NCBI GenBank assembly: GCA_033026295.1
Contig: CM065175.1
Location: forward strand, 27,995,375 to 28,059,374
Length of the DNA stretch: 64,000 nt
Direction: 5' to 3'
Origin: Channa striata
Lineage: Eukaryota > Chordata > Actinopteri > Anabantiformes > Channidae
Part shown: piece after piece, positions 1 to 12,500 of the stretch
Numbering within the stretch: the stretch's first letter is position 1
How the letters are laid out: every line of letters begins with the position of its first letter
Position numbers and translations under genes: made by a program
Notes under the pieces: model-generated
Told to the model about the DNA's origin: nothing
Database searches by the model: none
The model's input: the letters and a program-made list of their open reading frames with translations, nothing else

Positions 1-796
1 GTTATTTTTAACCCGGGCTGCTGAGTAACTGTTAGCGACCCACAGATGTCTGCAACTTCTGGTTCCTTCTTAAATGGTTTAGTTTTTGTTTCAGCGTGAT
101 TACGTTTGGCATGTTAGATATTTCTTTCATGTGTTTCTCACTCTTACAAACACATCTGAATGAGTCTGAATCAGTTCTTATCAGGGTCCATTTAGGATTT
201 ATAATACAGGGCTGAATACAAAATAAAACACTTTTGTTTTGATAAATGTCCTGCTGGTGAAAAGTGGACTTTGTCATGGCCGCTGTGATTCGGTGAGAAG
301 CAGGTCTGTCGCAGTCTGGATCAGATGGTGCTGACGGTGACATCAGTCACTGAAGGCTGACAGAAAAATAACTTAAACAGTCATTTTTCTTATTTTTTAA
401 CTTAAACAATTATTTCTCTGTCCGGCTGATTGGACATTTCATTGTTCAGTGATCATTTTTAGCATCAGTCAGAAAGACAGGAACTCAGACAGAGGACATT
501 TATCTGCGCGTTCATCAGTCCATCTGCTGATCTGCAGGATGGCCTCTGCCAAGTGCAGGGGGTTAATACAGCACATTGAGGAAACTTCCTTTACACTGGG
601 ATGTGTAGGCAGCTAAGGTTTAGAGAAGTAACAGTGGAAGAACGCAGAACGGATTTGGTGAAAGGGGAGTTCTTCAAAAAAAAAAGGAGGAAGTCAAAGT
701 CCAAACAGTTTGTGCATCATTTCACAGTGTGTCACTTCAACTCTTGAAACATTTTCTGCAGAAGACAAACCTGAGGAGACTCGCACAAAAACAAGG
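1..796. other. Upstream flank, no gene recognised
   Basis: AT-rich noncoding DNA with only short unconvincing open frames. The last part, roughly 640-796, is probably the 5' UTR and proximal promoter of the ITIM receptor that starts at 797. I see no clear TATA box. Confidence 0.4.
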
Positions 797-3700
797 ATGT
801 CAGGTTGGGACAGAGGGATTCTCTGCAGCTTCATGGTCCTCCTGGCAGGTAAAAAGGAAACAGGCTTCACCTGTTTCTCAGGAAGTTGTTTTATTTCTGC
901 TTTTAAATCCAGAACATACAAAACCACAAAGTGTAAAGAAAGAAGCAAAAAAAGGGGGAATTCTGCAACATTCTAAAAGTATTCTCAGCAAAATGAGACA
1001 AAAAAAAAGGACAAAACCCTCAATCTGCAGAGTGACTCCTGTGCAGATAAGGAGTATTTGCACAATATTGTGTTGATAGTGTTGTTACTAGTGAGAGTGG
1101 AGCTGATGTCAGTGACTTGTCGTCTTTTCTCTGCTCATGTTGACTGGTTCTGCCATGTTTCAGGCTAAGTTTGGCACAGACAGAATCTGTTTTGTACTAG
1201 ATGAACTCCGGTACTGCTGTTTCATGTGTGTAAAAAGAGGAAAGTCTCTGGTCACCACCTCATCTGGTGTGAAACCGAAAGTTTTAACAAAAAATGTCAT
1301 TATTTCATGATTATATTATGTAACTGTGAAGGTGACGGATCAGGTTTGTCTCTGTCAGGATTCTTTTTAGGACGTCTCACGGTCTAATTGCCTTTAGTTG
1401 CCTGGATTACACACTCAACAAGTGCTTGAAATACACCGTTTGGTTGGACACACTTTGTCTCTCTAATGGTTTCGCTTACTTTTGCCGACCCCATTAAGGC
1501 AGGAAATTCCACTAATGAGCCCTGACCAGGCCCAGCTGTGAAGTGAAAACCACTTCAGGTGACGACCTCATGAAGCTCCTCAGGAGAGCGCCAAGAGTGT
1601 GCGAAGCAGTAACCAAAGCAAAGGGCGACTATTTGGAAGAATCTAAAATATAAAACATGTTTTGAGTTAATTCACACTTTCTTCTTCGCTCCATAATATG
1701 TGTTCATTCATAATCTTGGTCCCTTCAGTGAGAATCTACAATGTAAATAGTCAAGATAACTCAACTCAACTCAACTCAACTTTATTTATAAAGCCCTTTA
1801 AAACAGCTTTGGCTGACCAAAGTGCTGTACACAGCTACAGAAAACAAGACAATACGTAAAACGATAATAATAAGATAATAAAGGAAAGGCATTAATGAAA
1901 AGATGTGTCCGAACTTATGACTGTTTGCGTATGACAGAATGGGGCAGTTCAGGGTCCAGTTCGACCTCAGCAAGACCCCTATCCTCTTTGATCCACCACT
2001 ACTGAGACCCCTGCACGAACAGATGTGAAGAGGTGAAGATGAACCCTGAACCTTAGCTTAATGAAAGAAGTAACTTCTGTGTTTTCTTTCGTTTTCTTCA
2101 ACCAGGTCTGGAGCCAGACGTTGTGGGTCAAAGTGTAAGATATCCAGGTCCTGTCTGTGCTGTAAATGGATCGACCCTCACCCTTCCCTGCAGCTTCACA
2201 CCGATCAGGTCTTTCACAGATACGTTACACAGACAAGTTTTACTGCAGATCGTCAGAGTCCGCTGGTGCAAGAACCATCCGATCTGTCAGCGCACCACCC
2301 CATCTGTGTACGACAGCCAGTCACAGGTCAACCACCCTCGCTACAACTACCTGGGAGACCTGAAGGGGAACTGCACTTTACAGATCAGAGATTTACAGAA
2401 GGGAGATGAAGCAACTCTTCGCTTCAGAATGGAAGCGAATCACACTGGAGGACATTTTACTAATCAAACAGGAGTGACAGTCACAGTTGTTGGTAAAGAG
2501 AACCTTTTCTAATTCTAAAGCAAACACTAATAATAAAGTGAAAACTAACAAAATATCTTATTCCAGATCAGACCTCCCTGAGAATCAACAGCTCCAGTGA
2601 TGAGACACAGCTGAGAAGCGGCCAAACGGTCTCACTGATCTGCACCTCCAACTGCTCTTTCCACCAGCTCCACGTCGTCTGGTTCAAAGATGGCGAAGCC
2701 CTCTCACATTCTGGCCCTGCCCTTAATCTTGGCCCTGTGAGTGCAAAGGATTCTGGGAACTACACATGTGCTTTGAAGAGCAGCATTAGTACCCGCTCCC
2801 AGCCCTGCAGCCTGTTGGTGAATGACGGTCTGTTCAGTTTCTCCTAATTATGAGTTTCAAATCTGAATTTGGTGAAAAGCTGCTGCACCTGTTGCCTCGT
2901 GATTCTTAGATTTACCTTGTCTTTGTTAATTCACTTCACACATGATTTAGCCCCTAAAATACACCTGGACCTCACCCTCATGTCTTTCTGTCCTAGTCCA
3001 CTGGTCCAGCCTTATGTGGACAAACTCTCAAGGTTTTGTGGCAGGGGCATGTTTCTCACTCTCACAACCACAGTGGTTCAGTTCTTTTTTCCATCCAGAC
3101 CACATCCCTGATTTCTATCATCCATTCTCATGGCTTTTCCTATCACTGCTATGCTGACGACACACAGCTTTTCCTGTCCTTTCCACCAAATGACTCCACT
3201 GTCTCGTGCATTTTTGTCTGTCTCTCTGACATCTCTGCTTGGATAAGAGAAAGACATGTTCAAATCAACCTCTCCAAACAGACATTCTTATCTTCTCATC
3301 CAGATCTTCAATATAACACAAGCTTCATGGGCCCTGACACAGACTGGAGGATAAGAGGTTACAGATAATAGATGGAATAAGTTTATGTGCTACAGCATAA
3401 ACAGAAGTAATTGTCGACACAGTCGTGCTGTGGATGTTAGTAACTGCTGAATAAACAGGTTTTCTTCTGGAATGTTTACACTCCATCATTGCAGCACCAG
3501 CTTCTTGTTATCATTTTCTCAGGGTACAAACTTTATCTAGCTCAATAAACTGTTGGATTTATACAAGTGTGCTGTGTTTTACAGGTAACAATGTCCCGAT
3601 GATAGTTGGTGTGGTGTCCACTGGCCTATTGGCTCTGGGCGCTCTCATACTCTGTGTCTTCTTGATCAAAAGGTACTTTAAAGTCACTTATGCCACATGT

Positions 3701-5001
3701 CAGCTTTCTGCTTTCTTTAATGTTCTTCTAATGTTATGCGGGTACACTAATGATAACAGTTTGAGACAAATTGCAGCTTGAAAAGAAATGAAGAAAACAG
3801 TGTCCAAAGCTCTGCTGCTGTTCCCATACCCCAATAAACACTGAGTCTGAAGTGTGTGTGCTGTGTTAGCAGAGCGAAGGCAGCAGAGCAGAAGGGACAG
3901 AGAAGTGAGGGAGTTCAGGTGGAACTGAAGGTGAGTTATTGGCAAAGGAGATTAGGACAGTGTCTCTTACAGACATATTTTTAATAATGCGCCTTAAGAG
4001 ACTGAAACTCCTTTTGTCCCACAGTTCTTTATCACAGAAAGACGATTTAGACCAAGTCACTGGAGATTAATTTCAAATTATACTGTTAAATTGTGTTTTG
4101 TTTGGCAAATATTTTTCACTGAGAAAGTTGAAGGACAGGAAACACAAGTTAAAGTGAACTTCACAGTGTTTAAGTGTGTATTTCTGTCCTTCTCGCCTGT
4201 GTCTTCAGTTATGTATGTATGTGGTTTGCAGTGTCATGATAACATCTACAGACATGCCCTGGAGCTAGGAGGTCATCAACAGGAAGCCAGTCAAACTGAG
4301 GAAGACCTCAACTACGCCTCCATCCAGTTCCAAAACAAGCACCAGACCAGGTTTTAATTTCATGCATTCATTCATCAGAGCCTGTACTGCGTAGTTCAAT
4401 AGGTGGCTGTGCAGCAGACAGATATTTGCAGCCTCTGTCTCTGCTTCGGCTTTCAAATCTGAAGGTACAGAATGGACGCATCTGATTTACTCTGGACTTT
4501 TTGTGTCATCTGCATAGTATCTCATAACTGTGATGTCTCGATGCTGAATTACCACGAGCAGTGTTCACAAAAACATTAAGAGTTTGTGTACATGCACATT
4601 TAAAATGGTTATTTAAGTTCAGTGAGACAAAACTTCTATTCCAGTCATGATATTCATTCCCCAATCTTCAGTCTGTGTTCATCCATCTGAGAGCCACATA
4701 CTTGGCAGGTGTGGAGGAAAAGCGATCACTGCTGATTTCACATTGCTGATCTCAGTCTGTGTCTGTACCTGTTACCTGAGGGGTTCAGACTCTAACCTAC
4801 TGGAAACAAACAAGCCATTTCCCTGTTATATATTCAACGAGTTGACACAGCTTTCAATCGGTTTATTATCTTCTCAACAGGTGATCATATTATGGAGGCT
4901 GAGGTGACACAGTATTGTTCACCATCTTTTTCTGTTTGTTTAGGCGTTTGGATGGGGCAGAGGACGCCGTCATCTACACTTCTTTAGCCAACAGAGGCTG
5001 A
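797..5001 (+). CDS. CD22/Siglec-like inhibitory Ig receptor (V + C2 domains, TM, two ITIMs)
   Basis: Seven exons: 797-848, 2106-2492, 2567-2827, 3585-3672, 3873-3930, 4232-4350, 4944-5001. They join in phase (1,1,1,2,0,2) into 340 aa. Exon 1 is a signal peptide starting MSGWDRGILCSFMVLLA. Exon 2 is a V-type Ig domain with the Siglec-style cysteines (LPCSF, GNCTLQI) and an F-strand FRME, matching the sialic-acid-binding Arg region of CD22 (LRME). Exon 3 is a C2 domain (SLICTSNC, VVWFKDG, DSGNYTC). Exon 4 is the membrane span (residues about 235-262). The tail carries ITIM-type motifs LNYASI (exon 6) and VIYTSL (exon 7), expected to recruit SHP phosphatases. With two Ig domains it is much shorter than mammalian CD22 (seven), which is common in fish CD22-like genes. 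Ligand and cell type are inferred, not shown. A LINE fragment sits in intron 3. Confidence 0.85.
1763..1840. repeat. Teleost dispersed repeat tail (CAACT)n-TTTATTTATAAAG
   Basis: Four CAACT units are followed by TTTATTTATAAAGCCCTTTAAAACAG and a GACCAAAGTGCTGTACA segment. This is the typical end of a short teleost interspersed element. It lies in intron 1 of the ITIM receptor. Similar tails occur near 20.93, 50.98, 52.48 and 61.57 kb. Confidence 0.6.
2950..3370 (+). mobile_element. L2-like LINE reverse transcriptase fragment
   Basis: A remnant of the reverse-transcriptase domain of a non-LTR retrotransposon. The translated frame near 3120-3290 contains the catalytic YADD box (HCYADDTQLF) followed by SDISAWIRERHVQINLSK, the usual L2-clade palm/thumb order. 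The frame is broken on both sides and the element is 5' and 3' truncated. It lies in intron 3 of the ITIM receptor, in the same orientation as the gene. It shares a TTCTTTTTTCCATCC segment with the fragment near 14.0 kb, which suggests one family. Confidence 0.75.
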
Positions 5002-5281
5002 AGTCACGTCTCCTTCCTGTCCCACAGCAAGATGACAGGAAGTCTGCTTTCTGTGTTTGTCCCTCTGTTACTTCCATAAGGTTCAGCTGTATCGGTCTGG
5101 ATCTGTGAGTGTTGTGTTCACTGGCCTTTGACACAGTCTGAGCTTTTGTTTTATCTGTCTGTTATTTCTTGTTAAGTGTTGTTGGTTTTATACTGCTGTG
5201 CTGTTTTATTTCTCATTTTCTTGTTTTTATTTCAGATTATTTTATGTTTTAAGCTGTACAGCACTTTTAAAATGCTTAACA

Positions 5282-5287
5282 AATAAA
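5282..5287 (+). terminator. Poly(A) signal of the ITIM receptor
   Basis: AATAAA 281 bases after the stop codon, followed about 20 bases later by a GTGTGTTGTTC-type GT-rich stretch. This is a plausible cleavage and polyadenylation site. Confidence 0.6.
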
Positions 5288-5299
5288 GTTACAGCACAG

Positions 5300-6584
5300 T
5301 GTGTTGTTCACTCTCACGCTTTCATTTATTCTGAACATCTAAGTAATATGTAAATATTAACTTTAAATAATTATTCATTTAATATTTTAACAAAAACATG
5401 TGTGATATTTTGTTTCTGGCTTATAAGACTCATAAACAGCCAATCATCAGTTTGGTGATGTAATTGAAATAAAAGATTAATATTTTCTGTCTGTTTGTTA
5501 ATGGCTAGAAGAAGAATTAGAAGATTAAAAACACAACATTATACCAAATGATCACCGTACAAAAATGAATCACAAACCTCTGACATTAGGGTTATTTCTA
5601 AGTAATTTTGCAAAGTGTTAATTACTACTATACTAACAGATCTGCTGATGGTTTAAAAAGTAAAATACATGTGTTCAGTAGAGGTTTATGTTGCAGTCTA
5701 AGTACTAATAACAGCTATTATTGTAGTGTATTTTCAATCAAGAAAGCATGAAAAACAAGAAGTTTGTCTCAAAACAAATAGGTTGCACTTCTGCAACTGC
5801 GTGTGTTCTCAGTGGTTTGGTTAGTCTAAAAATTAGAACAAAGGATGTGGAAAAGAGGAAAGTGAGAGTTTCAGTCCTTTTCTGAGTGTTTAAAAATCCA
5901 TTGTATTTTTAAATTCCATATTTTCTGAAGTCTCTCTTTGTTTAATTTGTTGTCTATTAATTATTTTACTCTCTGTCACCTCACTGCAAAATGTTCTTGT
6001 TTGTATGCTCATGTTGGGAAACATATAATGTACTTTATAGCTTTGTTTGAAGAAGTTCAGTACAAATAAAGTTGTTATTGGCATTGCCTGAAATAATAAA
6101 AATCTTTCCCTCAACGGTAGTTTGCGCATTGGCTGAACCGAGAGCTGTTTCTGTACTGAAAGGAGTGATTAAAGTATCCGCAGAAAGAACATGAATATTA
6201 TCTGGGTCTGCAGAACAAGTATGCAAGTAACAGTGCACAGGTATAACTGGTTTCTTGTGAATATCAGTAGTTAAATTATACACCTGATGCAGTAACACAC
6301 CGGTAAAAGAAACCACCCTTTATCAGATTAATGCAGTATTTATGTATCTTTAGTGTCAAGTGTCAAGTATTAATACCAGCGTCTTATGGCCAATGTATTT
6401 CAAGTACTACTACTGCTAATACGTCAATGTAGTTAATCAAGTATTTGACGTTCCAGTATTATGAGCTTTGAAGGAGTAAAGTCCGACAGAACTTCCGTTA
6501 AGACACAAGCAGCTTTTATTATGGTAGTGCACGTAAACGGCGGCGCTGTTCTTCCGGTGTGGAAGGTCACCGTGCGGACCAAAG
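5300..6584. other. Intergenic, receptor to mtx1
   Basis: AT-rich sequence with no coding exon recognised. The last roughly 120 bases before 6585 are more GC-rich (CGGCGGCGC, CTTCCGGTGTGG) and probably form the TATA-less mtx1 promoter and 5' UTR. CTTCCGG is an ETS-type site, as is common in mitochondrial-gene promoters. Confidence 0.4.
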
Positions 6585-9500
6585 ATGGCGACGCCGGACG
6601 AGTTGTTTTGCTGGGAAGGAGACTGGGGCCTGCCGTCCGTCAGTACCGACTGTCTGGTGGTTTTGGTGGGTCTCCCTTCACACCGACACCGAACCGGTCC
6701 ACGGGCCGTCTCTAGCTCTTACAGATCCGCTGAGACACGGGTTTAGCTCGTTGGTAGCTGCTGCTAACGTGATCATGCTAACGGCTACATAAACGTGAGG
6801 TTGCGCCGTGACAGTCAGAGACGAGGGTCGGTTTCCCCCCAAACGTCAATGCGCCACTTGTTTCAATTACGGGCAGATGTTTTGTTGACATTTTAGATTC
6901 ACAGAGATTTGTCATATTTGTCATATCAACATATTTCGTCTGCGGCAGAAAATGAGGCTTTTCCAGCCGTTTCTCCTGTTTGGCCGCCGTCGCTGTTTGT
7001 TTCACAAACGAAATCGTCTAACGTTTGTTAAACGAGTTTCACACACTGTGGGAAATAAAAATGATGTGATTTTCAAACCTCGCCAGTTTTGTAGCTTGTA
7101 AATAAACCGAAGTTACTACCGCTGGTAAACGATGCGCTAACTGGGGCTAAAACACTGAGCCGCTTCATATTGATAATATTTGGTTAAAACTGACAGGTTG
7201 AAGAGTGATGAGCTCATTGAAGCTCATCTACAGGAAGCAGATTCACTACAGTTCCCAAGGAAATATTCCATTTACTGCTTCACTGCATTAAGCAGATTAA
7301 ACATATAAAGAGCTCTTAAAAATCTTACACTTTTTAAAATGAAACAATATTTAGTAAATTAATTTATTTGTCTACTGACAGAAACCAGTTTTAACCAATT
7401 ATTCTTCTAATTGTTAGTCAGTTTTAAACTAAATTTACTTTATGCATCTAGCTTCTAGAATTTGAGGATAACATTTTTCCTGTGGTTATCTTAATTATAT
7501 CTCGAAACTTCATTAAAAAGCACTGAACTTGTAATTCAACATTTGTCATTATGTTGTTATTTTTTGTGCCAAATTTTATTCTGGATCAATCAGCACAATA
7601 TTTTTAATCTAACCACATGACTATGTCGCTGGATGCATAAAACTAACAGTCTTACCAACATTTTTCCAGCTTTGAGGGTTCAGACTTTGTCATCCCAATA
7701 TTCCAACTTCATTTTCGTGATATTCTGGCTTTTTTGTGTGAAACTCATCCGTTTAATATTTCAGTCTTTAACATTAGACTTGTTAGACACATGCTTTACA
7801 GTAAGTGGTTTAAAACAACGGTGTTCACAGAGCAGCAGTAAAAAAAAATGTTCAGGGTGAACGTGTGTTTCAGTCTGACTGATTTAACTGTAATAGCAAT
7901 TCAGTCTAAAAATTAACCTTAGCCAGCCCAGGTGGGTCCAAAGGATTCCAGAAATCAGCTTGAAGTTGAACTGGTAAAAGTGGGAAGGTCCTGAATGAAG
8001 CTGACTTCAGGTCTAGAACATCTGGGTTAAATCAGACAAACAGAAGCTGTGTTGTTTCCAGACCACCAGCAGATTCAGCCTGCTGCTGAGCTTTGGAAAA
8101 ACAGCAGCCCAGGGTTTTCCAACCACTGCAGAGGAGAGCCATCATTATCCAGACTGTGCCGCTGCTCTGCTCTTACATCTTGATCCAACACAAACATGTT
8201 CCAGTCAGGTTTAATCAGTCCGTGTAGTGCCACAGCCCTCGGAAGACTTTACAGGCAGGATCCCCAAATCAGTCATGGAAACGTCTGTCTGCAGGGTCAG
8301 GGCCTCAAGGTGGTCATGCGTCAAATGTTTCAACCACAGCCAACGTCTCGTCTTTAATTTAAAACCTGATTTAAATGTTGGTGAGAAAAAAAATCTGGTT
8401 TCAGCAGCAGTGTAGGAGCCTGTCAGATTCCTTTTCTTTTACTTGAGTAAAAGTAACAACAGCAAACTGAAGAGAAAATGTTACATAATTATATAGGAAA
8501 GTGAAAGTATTTTAACGGCCACTTTACAAAAAAATATTCATTTACAATTTAATTTAAAGCTGAATATTCAGAATAAAATTGGAATAGTGTTGAATAACGT
8601 GAATATTCTAACTTTTAATAGTTGTAAATTTTGACTTCAGAGAATTTTCATTGTGTAACCTTTTAAACCGTAAATTTTTGGAGGAAACATCAATATTTAG
8701 TGTTGGGCTTGAATCTCAGGATCAAGCAACAGTGGAAGAAAAGGTAGAAGAGAAGAGCGTCTCAGGTGTGCTGGCATGCGAGGTGAAATTAGCGCCTCAT
8801 TGTGGTTAATGAGCCGTTCGTGTTGGACAGAGTGTCGGTTTATGAAGCGTATTTTCCTGCACCAGGACGTCTGCAGCTGACTTGTTATTAGAGGTTCTTA
8901 ACAGAAACTCACAGCTGGTGCGACGCCATAATGACTCGGTCTGTTAGCGTTACATAACTAAAGCTTTTAGACACATTTCAACTTTGTGTCGTCATCCGGA
9001 CACAACAGAAGCTGTTCAGCCTCAACAGCATACCACATGATTTCATATTAAATTCAAATGGAGTTTTATTTTCTTTCCTGCCTCATAGGCTGAGACCTGC
9101 AGATGCTGAAAGCGGAGAACAGTTTCAGTCTCTGTTAGACCTGCACGTCTTCACATTAATTTCTTCTGCTCCAGCAACATCATGAGAGGACGTGTTTTTG
9201 TAGACCATTCTTAGGAAATTTACTTCAGTTTTTATAACATCATGACATATTCTGATATGTGGATGATCAGCTTCTCTTTATGTGAAGTCTGAAGAAAAGT
9301 AGGAACATGTCTCCAGCGCTTTGTTCATCTCTGTGTCCAGTATTCTCCTCAGTCTAACAGCTGACAGTGGAACATCACTTACTGTTACTGGAATATACTC
9401 TGACATCTAAACGATTGTTGTGCCCTTCACCTCCTCACACAACTTCCTGCAACCTGAATCCCTCCTTTTAATTCACTGTACAGCTGCTCTGACTAGTGTA

Positions 9501-12500
9501 AACATTTCTACTCTGAGGTTTTTATGAATGAAACTTGTACTACAACGGGGGAACGGGAGCCAGATATTTGATTCTCGAACCTTGATTCTGTTGGTTCAAA
9601 ATCTGAGCCGTCACATTGCGCCATAACTCTAAACAGCCTTTTGAGGGTGTGATGCTGGACAAAATGTCCTTACACTGAATGTTTTCATAATGTGTCCACA
9701 AACTGAAAATCACGTACGCACACACGCTGTCTGTCACTGCCTCTGTGGAACAAACATCTTCCATCAAACTGACTTCATGGCAGCACATTTATGAGGAAAT
9801 AATTCCTCATTTTTTTCCTGGTAGTAAAAGTTGAACGAGGCTTTTGACTCATAATCTTCTTTTTTTTTCCAAAAGAACTGAGTCATTTCCAGCTTCTACT
9901 GTGAGAGCTTTAAACTGCACATAGATGCTTAGCTTTCAGGCAGCACACAAAAATCTAATGTGCTACACAAATTGTCAGTCATTGACATATGATTGTGTCA
10001 TGTCTCTGCAGGCCTATGCTCAGTTTGCCGGAGCGCCTCTAAAACTGCGGAAGATGTGCAACCCCTGGAAGAGTCCCAGTGGTGAGACACGTCTTTACTC
10101 CCTCTGCAGACACATTCGCCTATCAACACCCCAACAAGAAGCTGATTTTGTATTATTTATTTTAAAGGATCTCTTCCTGCTCTGAGGACGAATCAGAAAG
10201 AAACTCTGTCCAGACCCTCTGACATCATCATCCACCTAAGAAAACAGGTAACCTCCTCTTGAGAGCATACATCATAAAAACAGCTCTTCCTTTTCTGCTA
10301 TGTGGCGTCAGTTCTGTTCTCTGTGGGTAGCACACAGCAGTGTGTTTCCAGTGGAACCAAACCAGTGTGTGTTGGTGTGTATTTGTGGGGTGGTGGGTGC
10401 TCTGTCAGGCCTGTGAGCTCTGCAGCCAACTGGAAAAAGTCGTTAAACAACAGGAAGCTGCAGCCACAGACACATTCCAGCAGAGCTGATAATTCTCCTA
10501 AAGCATGAAAACAAAACTGTTCTCGTTCTGGTGGAACAGGGGAAAAATAAATCTACACTATGACTGTAAACCTGAACTGTCAGAAACCTTTCACTTCCAC
10601 AAACACAAATCAGTGGAGGACAGAGGCCAAGTGTAAACTGCAGGAAGACGTCTGTTAGTCATTTTTTTATCCAGTAAAAACCCTGTTTGAGTTTCCACCT
10701 CTACAAACTTTGCCAGTTTCACGTTTGTCCCCATCTTGCATTTCTGCTCAGGAAGACTTGTACAGATTCAAAGTCGGGAACTAAAAGAGCCCTGTCTCTC
10801 TGAAACAACACAGACTCTCTGCTGTGATGTCCCGTGACCTTCAGCTGGAGTTTTCCTTTAATTTCAGCTGTACCCCCCTCAGCAGAATTTACAGCAAGTT
10901 GCTGCCCTCCCCCCAGCAGCTCAAAGGCAGCTGCAAGACATTACTCAGCATGCTTGGTGGTTCGAAGCTGTGGTTGGTTGGTCATAAACCACATTGATAG
11001 GGAGGCTGCCAATGAAGCTCCATGCTTTGCTGAGATTTAACTCTCTTCAGTCAAACTCTTCTTCATGTTTTCATTAAACTGTTGGGCTTCGACTTCAGTC
11101 TGCGCCTTATGTCTAACAACAAACCAGTTCTCCAAACTTCTGGGATTTTGGTGTTTGACATCTGCCCATGTTTTGCCCCAATATTCAGTGTGGTTGGTTT
11201 AGTTTCTGAAGTCCAGCTCTCCTGGTGGCAGGATCATAACAGTCTTGCCTGATTTTGTTTTGTGACACCGACGCTCTAAGTTGTTGCAAGAGTTGAAATA
11301 CAAGGTTTTACTTTCAAACTGTCTAAAGGTAAAGACGAAGCAACACATTTCAGAGCATTTTAAGCTTAAGAAATTGCTTACGGAATAAAAAGGCACATTT
11401 ATATACCCTACTTCGGTGTAGCGACCTAAACAGTGTAGATCAGTGTAGATCTTGGGGGAGATGATCTAAGTCCCTAAAACTAGTCCAAAGGCGCCTATTA
11501 TATAACCTGACACAGAAGAAGGGCTGTAGATTTGTCTCTAGCACATTTCTGTATGAACAACCTGACACTCAGTGAGCAAACAGCTGTGGGAAGGTGGGCG
11601 ATGCTGAAAGTTGGTTTTCTCAGTGCAAGTGATGTGTGTTCTTATAGAAATACAACGCAGACTATGATCTATCAGCCAAAGAAGGAGCCGACAGTCTGGC
11701 CTTCATCTCTCTAATGGAGGAGAAGCTTATGCCTGCTCTGGTAAGAGCAAACTTGGTGTGAAACATTCAGATATACAGTAAAATCTTCTTCTCCTGTATT
11801 AAATATGGGTCTTTTGTTTTGGAGATTTATGCGTTTTGGATTGAGCCGAAGAACTACGTGGATGTGACACGCGGCTGGTACGCCGAGCACATGCCATTCC
11901 CCTTGAACTTCTTCCTACCTGGACGGATGCAGCGTCGACAGCTAGAAAAACTACGACTGCTGCGGGGAGATGAGAGCCTGGAGGCCGGAGAGGAGGTGGA
12001 GAAGGAGGTGAGCGCACAACAGAAAGAGATCCCAATCGTGTACACAAAACCACGGTGTGCAAGCAGCACGTGTTATTTGTTTCAATCTGAGGAAACAAAT
12101 CTGACTTTAATTATGAGTCGCGCGGTCACAGTAACACCAGAACATTCGGCAGCTCAACAGTCTTTCAGTTTGCACAGAAAAATAATTTCCACTTCCATGT
12201 GTTCAGGCACTTTCTTGAAGTGGCTGGAACAAATTTTCAGGGGGAAAGGAAAACTCTCCGGGTAATCGTTCTCTTGGAAAAAAAAAACTGCTGGCATGGA
12301 ACCATCCATCCACTTTGAAATAAAGGTCAAGGATCAGACAGCGTTCATGGAAATTACTTTCATGGAAAATGTGTTCCTGTTGGCATGAAAAACTTTATGA
12401 TGGCTTTTCAGGAATGAAAGGAAAACTAGAACGTTGGCATTAGTTTATATTTCCTTTGTTCTAACTGGGTTTTCTATGCTTTCAAATCAGTTAGAAACGG

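Noticed and set aside
11799..12098. Minus-strand open frames opposite mtx1 exon 5
   Set aside because: Antisense shadows of a conserved coding exon, with no independent motif.
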